The notes under the pieces were generated by a model. That model worked only from the letters and a program-made list of their open reading frames with translations, was not told the origin of the DNA and made no database searches. A program made the position numbers and the translations under genes. A stretch of 64,000 nucleotides of DNA, from the NCBI RefSeq assembly GCF_900107545.1, contig NZ_FNQZ01000012.1, positions 1-64,000 of the forward strand, given 5' to 3'. Within the stretch, counting starts at the first letter, position 1, and each line of letters opens with the position of its first letter. This document shows positions 16,493 through 26,364 of this stretch, piece after piece. The DNA is from Pseudobutyrivibrio sp. ACV-2. GTDB taxonomy: Bacteria > Bacillota > Clostridia > Lachnospirales > Lachnospiraceae.

Positions 16493-18898
16493 ATGCAAAA
16501 ATGGTCTAGATTATTATATCAGCCAGCGTTGCCATTGAATGGTGAAAAGAGAGTAACAGGCTGTGATGAACATATAAATCTGTCAAGGAGAACAGCAGAG
16601 GAAGGAATAGTGCTTCTGGAAAATGATGGAATATTGCCTCTATCAAAAAACACAAAGGTGGCTTTATTTGGAAAAGCAAGTATCGATTATGTAAAAGGTG
16701 GCGGTGGCTCAGGTGATGTATATTGTAAATATGTTCATAATTTATATGATGGGCTGAAGTCAAAAGGATTTGATATTTATGAGCCTTTAGTAGAATTTTA
16801 TAGAAATAATCTGAAGGAGCAGTATTCAAAAGGTAGAGTTCCTGGAATGACATCAGAGCCAAGGCTTTCAGATGAAGTAGTAAAGGATGCTTCAGAATAT
16901 ACAGATACAGCATTTATTGTGATTAACCGCTTTTCCGGAGAAGGCTGGGATAGAAGTGACATAGAATGCAATAATGAATTTAATCCATGGGAATCAGAGA
17001 CAAGTATGCCAAAGATTGCCGGAGAAATTTTTCCTAAAGGTGATTTTTATCTTACAGATGAAGAGACTGAGCTGATTAATATTGTAAAGGACAATTTCAA
17101 GAAAGTAATAGCGGTTTTAAATATAGGTGGAGTAATAGATCTTAGATGGCTTAAAGAAGCTGGAATAAATGCTGCGATATACATGGGACAAGGAGGAATG
17201 GAAGGCGCAGATGCAGCCGCAAATGTGATTGTGGGCAATGTGAATCCTTCAGGAAGACTTGTAGACACTTTTGCAGGAAAGCTTGAAGACTATCCATCTA
17301 CAGAGGGATTTCATGAGTCCTTTGATTATGTAAATTATATTGAAGATATATATGTAGGTTATAGATATTTCCTGACTATCCCTGGGGCAAAGGATAAAAT
17401 AGTATATCCATTTGGATATGGTTTAAGCTATACAAAATTTGATAAGAAAATTGTAAGCATGACAGAATGTGATGATGCATTTTATTTCACAGTAAAGGTG
17501 ACTAACACAGGTGACATACCAGGTAAGGATGTAGTTCAGCTGTACTATAGTGCGCCACAAGGAAAATTAGGGAAGCCAGCTGTTGAGCTGGGAGATTTTG
17601 CTAAAACGAAAGTGTTGGAGCCAGAGGAAAGTCAGGTATTAACACTTTCTATAGGTAAATATATTATGTCATCCTATGATGATTTAGGTAAGTTGAAGGA
17701 TGCAGCCTATGTTCTTGAAAAGGGTGAGTACAAATTCTGTCTGGGAGATAATTCGCTAGATATTAATGAAGAAGCTTTCAAATGGGCAAACGAGGAAGAT
17801 TTAATTGTAAAAGAGTTAACACATAAATTAGCACCTGTTGAACTTCCAAAAAGAATGCTTTCTGATGGACAATTTGAAGAGTTGCCACAGGGAAATCATA
17901 AAGATATTAATGAAAGTGTCATAACAAAGATGGAGCCGGGAACTGAGGAGGCATTAACTCCAGAGGTAGTGGGACGAGAGAGATATTATCTGACAAATCC
18001 TTATAAAAAGGATGCGCATATCTTTGCAGAGGTGGCAGAAGGTAAGATATCACTAGATGAGTTTATCAATCAGTTATCACAGGATGAGCTGATGCATCTT
18101 GTAGGTGGCCAGCCAAATACAGGCGTGGCAAATACTTTTGGTTTCGGAAATCTGTTAGAATATGGAGTTCCAAGTGCCATGACTGCTGACGGCCCTGCTG
18201 GTGTTAGAATTGCTCCTGAAACAGGAATTCTTACAACCGCATTTCCATGTGCTACACTTTTGGCTTGTACCTGGAATACTCATCTGATAGCCCAAGTAGG
18301 AAAAGCAGGAGGCGCAGAGTTAAAGGAAAATAATCTTGCAGTATGGCTTACACCTGCTATAAATATTCATAGAAGCCCACTTTGCGGCAGAAATTTTGAG
18401 TATTATTCCGAAGATCCTATCGTGGCTGGTCGCATAGCAACTGCAATGGTGAAAGGTATACAGAGTAACAATGTGGGAGCATCTGTAAAACATTTCGCTT
18501 GCAATAATAAAGAAACAAACAGAAAACACAGCGATTCCAGAGTATCAGAGCGTGCTCTAAGAGAAATCTACCTCAAGGCATTTGAGATAGTAGTAAAAAA
18601 TGCTAAGCCTTACACCATCATGAGTGCCTACAACGCCATTAATGGAGAAAGAGCATCAGAAAGCCATGATTTATTAACTGGAATTTTACGTGAAGAGTGG
18701 GGCTTTGAAGGAATGGTTACATCGGATTGGTGGACCAGAGGCGAGCACTACAAGGAAGTTAATGCTGGAAATGATTTAAAAATGGGAAATGGATATCCAG
18801 AACGTTTGAAAGAGGCTGATAAATTAGGGGCTTTGGATAACGAGCAATTAAAAATAAGTGCAAAACGCATCTTAAATACAATACTAAAATTCGATTAG
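16493..18898 (+). CDS. Beta-glucosidase, GH3, circularly permuted domain order
   Basis: An 801-residue cytoplasmic enzyme (no signal peptide). The order of parts is reversed from usual GH3: residues about 20-300 are the GH3 C-terminal alpha/beta domain (RRTAEEGIVLLENDGILPL, GKASIDYVKGGGGSGDV), about 325-410 an Fn3-like domain (VTNTGDIPGKDVVQLYYSAP), and about 515-801 the (beta/alpha)8 domain (SAMTADGPAGVRI, SVKHFACNNKETNRK, nucleophile in TSDWW near D745). This order is established for Butyrivibrio and Ruminococcus beta-glucosidases. It releases glucose from beta-gluco-oligosaccharides. GGGAGGTTACT precedes the ATG. It leads the phosphorylase and transporter locus, with its own terminator. 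Confidence 0.93.
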   Translation: MQKWSRLLYQPALPLNGEKRVTGCDEHINLSRRTAEEGIVLLENDGILPLSKNTKVALFGKASIDYVKGGGGSGDVYCKYVHNLYDGLKSKGFDIYEPLVEFYRNNLKEQYSKGRVPGMTSEPRLSDEVVKDASEYTDTAFIVINRFSGEGWDRSDIECNNEFNPWESETSMPKIAGEIFPKGDFYLTDEETELINIVKDNFKKVIAVLNIGGVIDLRWLKEAGINAAIYMGQGGMEGADAAANVIVGNVNPSGRLVDTFAGKLEDYPSTEGFHESFDYVNYIEDIYVGYRYFLTIPGAKDKIVYPFGYGLSYTKFDKKIVSMTECDDAFYFTVKVTNTGDIPGKDVVQLYYSAPQGKLGKPAVELGDFAKTKVLEPEESQVLTLSIGKYIMSSYDDLGKLKDAAYVLEKGEYKFCLGDNSLDINEEAFKWANEEDLIVKELTHKLAPVELPKRMLSDGQFEELPQGNHKDINESVITKMEPGTEEALTPEVVGRERYYLTNPYKKDAHIFAEVAEGKISLDEFINQLSQDELMHLVGGQPNTGVANTFGFGNLLEYGVPSAMTADGPAGVRIAPETGILTTAFPCATLLACTWNTHLIAQVGKAGGAELKENNLAVWLTPAINIHRSPLCGRNFEYYSEDPIVAGRIATAMVKGIQSNNVGASVKHFACNNKETNRKHSDSRVSERALREIYLKAFEIVVKNAKPYTIMSAYNAINGERASESHDLLTGILREEWGFEGMVTSDWWTRGEHYKEVNAGNDLKMGNGYPERLKEADKLGALDNEQLKISAKRILNTILKFD

Positions 18899-18910
18899 AA
18901 GTAATGATTG

Positions 18911-18948
18911 AAAAAAGGACACCTATATAAAAAAGGTGTCCTTTTTTT
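18911..18948 (+). terminator. Terminator after the GH3 gene
   Basis: AAAAAGGACACC pairs with GGTGTCCTTTTT over an A/T loop and ends in seven T. Confidence 0.92.
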
Positions 18949-19001
18949 AGTGGCCTCTCTTTCCTATGATAAAAAAAGATTAATGGGGAGAAAGGAGAAT
19001 T

Positions 19002-21722
19002 ATGAGTAAGATACGATTTATTGATGAAAATGGAACATTTGAATTAAAGAATCCACAGCATACAAGTGGGTTATATATGCCTCTTGCAAGCAGAGGTGGA
19101 TTAAAAAGTGCAGTAGCGCCTGATTTTGGAGGTGATGCAAAAACAGACCAGAATCATTTTTTAGTAGCACCTAAAAGCATAATGAACTTAAGCTCCGATA
19201 GAGATACGAGAAATTTCTTTTTAGTTTTTCCAGATGAGCTTTGGTCGGTCACTGGAGTTTCTGCAGCCCAGGAAGCAGTCAGATTTACAGATGCGGAGGA
19301 TGAGGAAAAGCTTACCGCAGGCAGAATGTGGCAAAAGGTTGTAAGAAAAAATAGAAATAAAAATATTGTGGCTGAAACTAGGATTTTCAATCTCTTGAAT
19401 GAAAATGCTGAAATAATGAGCATCAATATTAAAAATGAAGGTGATGAGGATGTCAGCTTTGAGGCTGTGGCTTCAATACCTTTATATGGAAGAAGCGCAG
19501 ATAATCTAAGGGACCATAGACACGTTACTTCATTATTGAATAGAGCGATTATCACAGAGGATGGAGTCGTAATGAAGCCTACACTGTCCTTTGATGAAAG
19601 AGGACATCAGCTTAACGACACTACCTATTATGTGTTTGGGGCGGATGAGGAAGGAGTGGCACCTATCAAATTTATGGCTGATACCGATGCCTATCTAGGA
19701 GAAGGTGGAACTTATCTGCGTCCAAAGAGTCTACTCGATGGAAAAGGAAAGGCTGACAGCTGGAAGAAACCAGGGGATAGAATCGAAGGCAAAGAATGCA
19801 CAGCTGTTCTTAGATTTGAGAAATATACGCTAAATGCGGGAGAGGAAAGAAACTATCAGGTTGCCATAGGAATGGCAGTTACAGAAAATCTAGATGAGAT
19901 TGATAAGGTACGAAGTGAGATAAAATCCGTAAATACGGTAGAAGAAAATTTTGAGCAGATAAAGAAATACTGGGTGAATAAAACCCCTATTCATTTTTGG
20001 ACAGGTAATGAAAATTTTGATGGCTTTATGGAGTGGGTTTCATTTCAACCAGAGCTGAGAAGAATTTTTGGCTGTTCATTTTTACCTCATCATGATTATG
20101 GTAGAGGCGGCAGAGGCTGGAGAGATTTGTGGCAGGATTGCCTGGCACTTCTTTTGACAGATCCAAGTGGTGTAAGACAAATGCTGATTGATAATTTCAA
20201 AGGTGTGCGAATGGATGGTACAAACGCCACCATAATCGGAGACAAGCCAGGTGAATTTAAAGGCGATAGAAATGGAATCCCGAGAGTTTGGATGGACCAT
20301 GGGTTCTGGCCATTTTTGACAGTAAGACTTTATATAGATCAAACAGGAGATTTGGAAATATTAAACGAAGAGGTTTCTTATTTCAAGGATATGCTGACCC
20401 ATAGGGGTGAAAAGCAGGATGGTAACCTTAAAGATGCAAATGATTTAATTCAAAAGACATTGGGGGGAGAAATTTATAAAGGCACAGTTTTGGAGCATAT
20501 CCTATTAGAAAATATAACCGCATTTTATGATGTGGGTGCTCATAATGAAATAAGGCTCAGAAATGCGGACTGGAATGATGCTTTGGATATGGCGCCAGAA
20601 AATGGAGAGAGCGTTGCATTTACAAGTGCATATGCAGGAAATCTGAAGGATATTGCTACGTATTTACGAATATTGATGGTAAAAGCAAAACAGTCTCAGG
20701 TAAGTCTTGCAAAGGAATTATTACCACTTTTAGAAGAAGATTCAGTAAATGTATTTTCACATCCTAAGCAGCGCAGACAGGTATTGGATGAGTATATGGA
20801 AGTATTAAACACCACGGGATTGTCTGGAGAAAAGTTAGCAGTAGATATTGAAAGCATAGCAGCTCTACTTGAGCACAAAGCTGAATATCTTATGAAACAA
20901 ATAAGAACGAATGAAGTGGTGTCTGATGGCGAAGGTAATAGTTGGTACAACGGATATTACGATAACAACAAACGAAAGGTAGAGGGGCTCATAGACGGCA
21001 GTGTAAGAATGATGTTAACCAGCCAGGTGTTTGCCATCATGAGCGGAACTGCTAAAAAGGATGCTATAGATTCCATAATTAAGGCTGCGGATAAGTACTT
21101 ATATAAAAAGGATGTAGGTGGTTACAGACTAAATACGAATTTTAATGAAATCAAAACGGACTTAGGTAGAATGTTTGGATTTTCATATGGTGACAAAGAA
21201 AATGGAGCAGTATTTTCACACATGGCTGTTATGTACGGCAATGCCCTGTATAAAAGAGGCTATGTGAATGAAGGTTATAAGGCTTTGCAGTCATTGTTTG
21301 ATACGTCAAAGGATTTTGAGACAAGCAGAATATATCCTGGAATTCCTGAATATTTCAATGGCGAGGGACGCGGCCTCTATTGCTATCTTACTGGTGCTGC
21401 CAGCTGGTATCTGATGACAATGGTTACGGAGGCGTTTGGCGTGAGAGGTAGTGCTGGAGATTTACATATTGAGCCAAAGCTTGTGAAGGAACAGTTTGAT
21501 GATAAAGGCTTTGCAAGCATTAAGTTACCTTTCAGGGGCCATGAATTTACCGTAGTTTATGCAAATCCGAAGAAAAAAAGCTATGGAGAATATTCTATTG
21601 GCGAGGTTTTAGTTGATGGCACCTGTGTGATAGAAAGCCAACATAATCTGGTAAGCATTCCAGAAAAACAAATTGATTCATGGAATGAAAAGGAACATTT
21701 GATAGAAATAAAGCTTAAATAA
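19002..21722 (+). CDS. GH94-family glycoside phosphorylase (cellobiose phosphorylase-like)
   Basis: A 906-residue cytoplasmic protein. Residues about 1-280 are the beta-sandwich (GLYMPLASRGGLKSAVAPDFGG), then a helical linker, an (alpha/alpha)6 barrel from about 340, and a small C-terminal sandwich. The catalytic acid is in the conserved block YGRGGRGWRDLWQDCLALLL near residue 370; NADWNDALDM and FSYGDKENGAVFSHM are also family features. It should split a beta-glucoside with phosphate into alpha-glucose 1-phosphate and a shortened sugar. Substrate (cellobiose, cellodextrin, laminaribiose, sophorose-type) cannot be read from the sequence. The ribosome site is GAAAGGAG; a second GH94-like gene follows 11 bases behind the stop. 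Confidence 0.88.
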   Translation: MSKIRFIDENGTFELKNPQHTSGLYMPLASRGGLKSAVAPDFGGDAKTDQNHFLVAPKSIMNLSSDRDTRNFFLVFPDELWSVTGVSAAQEAVRFTDAEDEEKLTAGRMWQKVVRKNRNKNIVAETRIFNLLNENAEIMSINIKNEGDEDVSFEAVASIPLYGRSADNLRDHRHVTSLLNRAIITEDGVVMKPTLSFDERGHQLNDTTYYVFGADEEGVAPIKFMADTDAYLGEGGTYLRPKSLLDGKGKADSWKKPGDRIEGKECTAVLRFEKYTLNAGEERNYQVAIGMAVTENLDEIDKVRSEIKSVNTVEENFEQIKKYWVNKTPIHFWTGNENFDGFMEWVSFQPELRRIFGCSFLPHHDYGRGGRGWRDLWQDCLALLLTDPSGVRQMLIDNFKGVRMDGTNATIIGDKPGEFKGDRNGIPRVWMDHGFWPFLTVRLYIDQTGDLEILNEEVSYFKDMLTHRGEKQDGNLKDANDLIQKTLGGEIYKGTVLEHILLENITAFYDVGAHNEIRLRNADWNDALDMAPENGESVAFTSAYAGNLKDIATYLRILMVKAKQSQVSLAKELLPLLEEDSVNVFSHPKQRRQVLDEYMEVLNTTGLSGEKLAVDIESIAALLEHKAEYLMKQIRTNEVVSDGEGNSWYNGYYDNNKRKVEGLIDGSVRMMLTSQVFAIMSGTAKKDAIDSIIKAADKYLYKKDVGGYRLNTNFNEIKTDLGRMFGFSYGDKENGAVFSHMAVMYGNALYKRGYVNEGYKALQSLFDTSKDFETSRIYPGIPEYFNGEGRGLYCYLTGAASWYLMTMVTEAFGVRGSAGDLHIEPKLVKEQFDDKGFASIKLPFRGHEFTVVYANPKKKSYGEYSIGEVLVDGTCVIESQHNLVSIPEKQIDSWNEKEHLIEIKLK

Positions 21723-21736
21723 ATTGGAGGATAATG

Positions 21737-24700
21737 ATGGAAATAAAGACAAGGGTTAAGGATGTCATAGAAGACTATGCCAGAAAAAGTGAATTTTCAA
21801 GCTTTTTGCCTGGAATCGCAGGTTTAAAGGGCATACCGATGTGGTGTTACTACGTTAATAGAGGTCAAGCAGTTGTAAGTTTTGGTGTACAGGATAAGGA
21901 TCACGGCATAATGGAATTCTATCCTGCACATACTGCTTATCAAATGGTAGAACGTACAGGATTTCGTACTTTTTTGAAGGTGGATGGTAAATATCTGGAA
22001 GCCTTCAAGCAGTATAAAGAAAATAACAAAATGACTGTATATATGAATGCTATGAAGGTTGAAGATAATGATGAGATTAATGGCATTAAGGTTTCTGTGA
22101 ACTATAGTACTCTGCCTGGTGAAAAAATTGCGGCACTTATGCGCGTGGTTGAGATTACAAACACTGCAGATGAAGAAAGAACCTTTGAAGTATTAGATGG
22201 AATGCCTGCATTGATTCCATATGGAGTAGGTCAGGACAGCCTTAAGATGATGGCTCAGACTACAAAAGCCTGGATGCAGGTAGAGGATGTAGAGACGGGC
22301 TGTCCATATTACCGTGTAAGAGTTAGCATGGAAGATTCTGCCGAGGTTAAAAAAGTGGATGGAGGAAATTTCGCTACAGCTAGATTTAATGATGGGGATA
22401 GCCTACCTGTAATAGTAGATCCACGTGTGGTATTTGATTACGACTTGTCACTTGATAGAGCAGTGGGATTCGAGGAAGCTGGAATAGATGAGTTCATAGG
22501 AAAGCACCAAAATATTTCAAATGAATTGCCATGTGCATTTTTTGCAGCCAAGAAAACGCTGAAGCCAGGTGAGACACTTCGTATTAATGAGATGATAGGC
22601 CAGGTAAGAAATAAGGAAGTATTAAAAAAGTATCTTAAGAACACATTGGATGGAGCGTATTTTGAAAATAAATTTGCAGAGGCTGTAAATCTAGCAGAAG
22701 AATTAACTGCAAGTGTGGCTACCAAGACAGCTAATGAGATGTTTGATAACTACACACGCTACAACTACATGGATAATGTGCTACGAGGCGGTACTCCTAT
22801 AAAGCTTGGGAATAAACATACATATTATGTATATTCTAGAAAGCATGGGGATTTGGAGCGAGATTACAACTATTTTTCAATGTCTCCAGAATTCTATTCT
22901 CAGGGAAACGGCAATTTCAGAGACGTAAATCAAAATAGAAGATGTGACACATTCTTCAGTTCTATTGTTGAAGAGAACAATATTAAAATGTTCTATTCAC
23001 TTATTCAGCTGGATGGATATAATCCACTGAAAATAGAGCAGTTGCGCTATGAGTCTGATGCAGCACAAAAGCTTGGAGTAAAGCAGGCATTTACACCAGG
23101 TGAGCTGGCTGCAGCCATAATGGATAGAGCAGGTGGAGAATTTGGACTTGCGGAAGAAGAGCTATTCGAAGAAATCATGGCAGATGCTATTGAAACTGTA
23201 AATGGAGATTTTGGCGAAGGTTATTGGAGCGACCACTGGACGTATAATCTGGATTTGATTGAGGATTATTTGGAGGTATATCCAGAGAAGGCAGAAAAAC
23301 TGCTATATGATACTTCGATAAAATCATTTGATGCAAAGAAAAAACTACTTCCAAGATTTAAGCGCTATGCCGAGACAGAAAATGGTATAAGACAGTATTT
23401 CTATTTGGAAGATAGGGCAAATACAAAGCAAAATCCAAGTTTTGCTGTTGATGCAGTTGGAAATGAAATACAGATGAGCCTAATAGGAAAACTGATATTT
23501 ATGTCTGCCGCAAAGCTTGCAACTCTCGATGCCCATGGACTTGGTGTTGAGATGGAGGGCGGAAAACCAGGCTGGTATGATGCGCTAAATGGTATGCCAG
23601 GAATGCTTGGATCTTCAATGAATGAGACATATGAGCTGGCTAGAATGATAGAGGCCACCAAGAAGTGGGCTGACAGATTTGAAAAGGACGTGACACTTCC
23701 TGAGGAAGTAGCCGATTTCGTTTTACGTATATACGATATTGAAAAAACTACATCAGATAGTCTAGACAAATGGAACAAAAAGAATGATGCAAAAGAAGCA
23801 TATCGTAAATACGTATATGACGATTTCTCGGGAGAGGAAAAGACCATTGATGCAGCTAAGGTTAAAGAAATATTATATCTATTTATATCGGTTATGGAGG
23901 ATTCAGTGAAAAAGGCCGTAGAAATTGGAGATGGTATCGCACCAGCATATTTTACATATGAAGTGGATGACTTCGAGAAAAATGAAGAAGGTCTTGTCCC
24001 TAAGCATTTCAAGCAGGTATTAGTGCCTTATTTCTTAGAAGGTCCAGTGCGCTATTTTAAGCTTGATAGCGATGTGTCAGGCAAAAGAGAGATGTATGAA
24101 AAAATCAAAAATAGCGATTTATACGATGAAAAGCTTTCTATGTACAAGGTGAATGCTTCATTAAGTGAGGCAAGCTTTGAGCTTGGTAGATGCAGAGCCT
24201 TTACGCCTGGTTGGCTTGAAAATGAATCTATCTGGCTTCATATGGAATACAAATATTTATTAGAGCTTCTTAGAAGTGGGTTGTATCAGGAATTTTTTGA
24301 GGACTTCAAGAAGGCAGCTATACCATTTTTAGATAAGAATGTTTATGGCCGTAGTACACTTGAAAATTCATCATTTATTGCCAGCTCGAAGAATCCAAAC
24401 GAAAGAATTCATGGAAAAGGCTTTGTTGCAAGACTAAGTGGCTCGACCATTGAATTTATAAGCATCTGGAAGCTGCTATTCTTTGGTAAGAGTTTATTTA
24501 CTGAAAATGATGGAGAATTTGCATTCACACCAAGACCAGCTATTCCAGAATATTTAATCGCGGAAGAGGATGGAAAATATTTTGTGGAAACAACTATGCT
24601 TGGATTTACAAAAATGTGTTTAGAGTTTAGCGATAAGAGGGATTATATACCTGGAGAATACGATATTACAGGTATTGACGTGGAATTCAATGATGGTACC

Positions 24701-24799
24701 AGTGTATCTGTAGAGGGCGATACTATCGCAGCTGATAGTGCATTAAAGATACGTGACAGGTGTGCAAAATCAGTGACTATAAAAATGACACCTAAATAA
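21737..24799 (+). CDS. Second, larger GH94-like glycoside phosphorylase
   Basis: A 1020-residue cytoplasmic protein; two ATGs follow each other (21734, 21737) and the second sits better behind GGAGG (21726-21730). It has the clan GH-Q layout, with an N-terminal sandwich (GLKGIPMWCYYVNRGQAVVSFG) and a barrel. The family's catalytic RD-x-x-Q block appears as YSQGNGNFRDVNQNRR near residue 393. It is longer than cellobiose phosphorylases and matches the group annotated as large cellobiose-phosphorylase-like proteins, which includes beta-1,2- and beta-1,3-oligoglucan phosphorylases (GH94, GH149, GH161). Which one is open. Its stop codon lies in the loop of the terminator. Pairing with the first phosphorylase suggests long- and short-chain division of labour (inferred). 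Confidence 0.8.
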   Translation: MEIKTRVKDVIEDYARKSEFSSFLPGIAGLKGIPMWCYYVNRGQAVVSFGVQDKDHGIMEFYPAHTAYQMVERTGFRTFLKVDGKYLEAFKQYKENNKMTVYMNAMKVEDNDEINGIKVSVNYSTLPGEKIAALMRVVEITNTADEERTFEVLDGMPALIPYGVGQDSLKMMAQTTKAWMQVEDVETGCPYYRVRVSMEDSAEVKKVDGGNFATARFNDGDSLPVIVDPRVVFDYDLSLDRAVGFEEAGIDEFIGKHQNISNELPCAFFAAKKTLKPGETLRINEMIGQVRNKEVLKKYLKNTLDGAYFENKFAEAVNLAEELTASVATKTANEMFDNYTRYNYMDNVLRGGTPIKLGNKHTYYVYSRKHGDLERDYNYFSMSPEFYSQGNGNFRDVNQNRRCDTFFSSIVEENNIKMFYSLIQLDGYNPLKIEQLRYESDAAQKLGVKQAFTPGELAAAIMDRAGGEFGLAEEELFEEIMADAIETVNGDFGEGYWSDHWTYNLDLIEDYLEVYPEKAEKLLYDTSIKSFDAKKKLLPRFKRYAETENGIRQYFYLEDRANTKQNPSFAVDAVGNEIQMSLIGKLIFMSAAKLATLDAHGLGVEMEGGKPGWYDALNGMPGMLGSSMNETYELARMIEATKKWADRFEKDVTLPEEVADFVLRIYDIEKTTSDSLDKWNKKNDAKEAYRKYVYDDFSGEEKTIDAAKVKEILYLFISVMEDSVKKAVEIGDGIAPAYFTYEVDDFEKNEEGLVPKHFKQVLVPYFLEGPVRYFKLDSDVSGKREMYEKIKNSDLYDEKLSMYKVNASLSEASFELGRCRAFTPGWLENESIWLHMEYKYLLELLRSGLYQEFFEDFKKAAIPFLDKNVYGRSTLENSSFIASSKNPNERIHGKGFVARLSGSTIEFISIWKLLFFGKSLFTENDGEFAFTPRPAIPEYLIAEEDGKYFVETTMLGFTKMCLEFSDKRDYIPGEYDITGIDVEFNDGTSVSVEGDTIAADSALKIRDRCAKSVTIKMTPK

Positions 24800-24816
24800 A
24801 AAAAGTGTCATTTTTT
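24781..24816 (+). terminator. Terminator of the phosphorylase pair
   Basis: AAAAATGACAC pairs with GTGTCATTTTT; the gene's TAA stop is inside the loop. Confidence 0.9.
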
Positions 24817-24833
24817 CAGAGGCTGGTGAAACC

Positions 24834-24868
24834 TATAATTCAATCATAGCAAGTAACCAAGGGGTTAC
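24834..24868 (+). promoter_or_regulatory. -10 box and GTAACC-N4-GGTTAC palindrome before the CUT1 operon
   Basis: TATAAT at 24834-24839 is followed by a perfect palindrome GTAACC AAGG GGTTAC at 24853-24868, placed about +7 to +23 from the expected start of transcription. No good -35 hexamer is visible (only a T-run 17 bases upstream), as is common for activated promoters. The palindrome is a candidate operator for a sugar regulator. Confidence 0.55.
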
Positions 24869-24902
24869 ATAAAAAACCAAATAAAGTTGGGAGGATGAAA
24901 GA

Positions 24903-26303
24903 ATGAAGCTAAAAAAATTCTTAGCAACACTTTTAGTTGGTGCAATTACACTTTCTATGGTTGCCTGTGGTAGTGATGGCAGCGATGGTAGTGCAACACT
25001 AGAGGGAGAAAATGTTAATTCAGAAACAGTAGGTAGTGAAGACGGAGAAAAGCTGGTTATCTGGACTTTGGCAAAGGATTTGCAGACATTTGCAGAGAAG
25101 TATGCTGAAGATCACAATGTTCAGATTGAAACAGTTGTAATTGAGCCAGCTGATTATGTGACAAAGGTTCAGACAGCTCTTAATGGTGGCCAGACAACAC
25201 CAGATATCATCGTTGGTGAGCCACAGATGCTTGAGGATTTCTATGATGCTGAGTATTTTGAGGACTTAAATCAGGAACCATACAACGCTCAGGACTATGC
25301 AGACCAGATTGTTGATTATGTGTGGAAGGTTGGCCAGGATTCAGAAGGTATCCAGCGTGCTATTTCTTACCAGATTACACCAGCAGGTATCTACTATCGT
25401 AGAGATATAGCTGAGAAGGTATTTGGAACAGAAGATCCAGATGAAATCGGAAAGCTTTTCGCTGATTATGACACAGTACTTAAGACAGCAAAGACACTTA
25501 AGGATGCAGGTTACAGAATCTTCGCTTCAGATGCAGAGATTAACTACTTCTCAGGTGACAGCGCTTGGGTTGTAGATGGAAAGCTTAATGTAAATCAGGC
25601 ACGTCTTGATTACATGGACCTTGTAATTGATTTGTATCAGAACGACTATACCGCATATGCGAACCAGTGGTCTACACCATGGTATCAGGCTATGGCTGGC
25701 GAGGTACCTATCCTTACAGCAGATATTCAGAACTATGCTGATGATTCAGTAAACGTATGGGATGCAGAGCAGTTTGAAGAAGCTACAAAGGATCTTGATA
25801 AGACAGAAGTATTTGCATTTGGTCTTCCAAGCTGGGGCGTTCTTACACTTAGAGACAACGTAGGTGAGACATCTGGTAAGTGGGGCGTTTGCTCAGGACC
25901 TGCTTCTGGTTTTGGTGGTGGTACATTCATCGGTATCTCAGCACAGTCAGAGCACAAGGATCTTGCATGGGATTTCTTAAAGTGGGTAACACTTGATGAG
26001 GATACAGCAGAGTGGTGGATTGAGAAGTCTGAGGGTGACACTGTTTCACTTGTTTCAGTTCTTGAAAAGCACAAAGATGATGAGAATCCAGTATACGGCA
26101 ATGAGCACATGTACTCATTCTGGCAGTCACAGGCAGAGGATATTGATTATTCTAAGGTAACACGTTATGACAAGGTTATTAACGATGCTTGGGGAGCAGC
26201 TATCACAGCAATCAAGACTGGTGAAAAGAGCAAAGATGACGCCATCGCTGAGTTCTATGATGTAGTTGAGTCAACATATCCTGATATCACAGTTGAAAGA
26301 TAA
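24903..26303 (+). CDS. CUT1 sugar ABC transporter, substrate-binding lipoprotein
   Basis: A 466-residue lipoprotein: basic start MKLKKF, hydrophobic stretch, and lipobox LSMVAC with Cys21. A serine/glycine/aspartate linker follows. The mature part (EKLVIWTLAKDLQTFAEKYAEDHNVQIETVVIEPADYVTKVQTAL) is a family 1 solute-binding protein like MalE/UgpB/CycB. It captures an oligosaccharide outside the membrane. Strong GGGAGG ribosome site. Two permease genes follow; the ATPase is not encoded here, so a shared MsmK-like ATPase from elsewhere is expected. Placement behind GH3 and phosphorylase genes suggests a beta-gluco-oligosaccharide ligand (inferred). Confidence 0.93.
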   Translation: MKLKKFLATLLVGAITLSMVACGSDGSDGSATLEGENVNSETVGSEDGEKLVIWTLAKDLQTFAEKYAEDHNVQIETVVIEPADYVTKVQTALNGGQTTPDIIVGEPQMLEDFYDAEYFEDLNQEPYNAQDYADQIVDYVWKVGQDSEGIQRAISYQITPAGIYYRRDIAEKVFGTEDPDEIGKLFADYDTVLKTAKTLKDAGYRIFASDAEINYFSGDSAWVVDGKLNVNQARLDYMDLVIDLYQNDYTAYANQWSTPWYQAMAGEVPILTADIQNYADDSVNVWDAEQFEEATKDLDKTEVFAFGLPSWGVLTLRDNVGETSGKWGVCSGPASGFGGGTFIGISAQSEHKDLAWDFLKWVTLDEDTAEWWIEKSEGDTVSLVSVLEKHKDDENPVYGNEHMYSFWQSQAEDIDYSKVTRYDKVINDAWGAAITAIKTGEKSKDDAIAEFYDVVESTYPDITVER

Positions 26304-26322
26304 AATTTCAGATGATGAAAAT

Positions 26323-26343
26323 GGGGCTAGCTCTGCTAGCCCC
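26323..26343 (+). promoter_or_regulatory. Intercistronic hairpin after the binding-protein gene
   Basis: GGGGCTAGC pairs perfectly with GCTAGCCCC over TCT, with no T-run after it. Placed between binding-protein and permease genes it can protect the upstream message and lower downstream expression, as known for malE-type operons. Confidence 0.7.
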
Positions 26344-26364
26344 AAAATTAAAAGGGAGGAAAGG

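Noticed and set aside
23401-24012. Leftward 203-codon ORF inside the large phosphorylase
   Set aside because: Serine/phenylalanine-rich shadow of a well-supported gene on the other strand.
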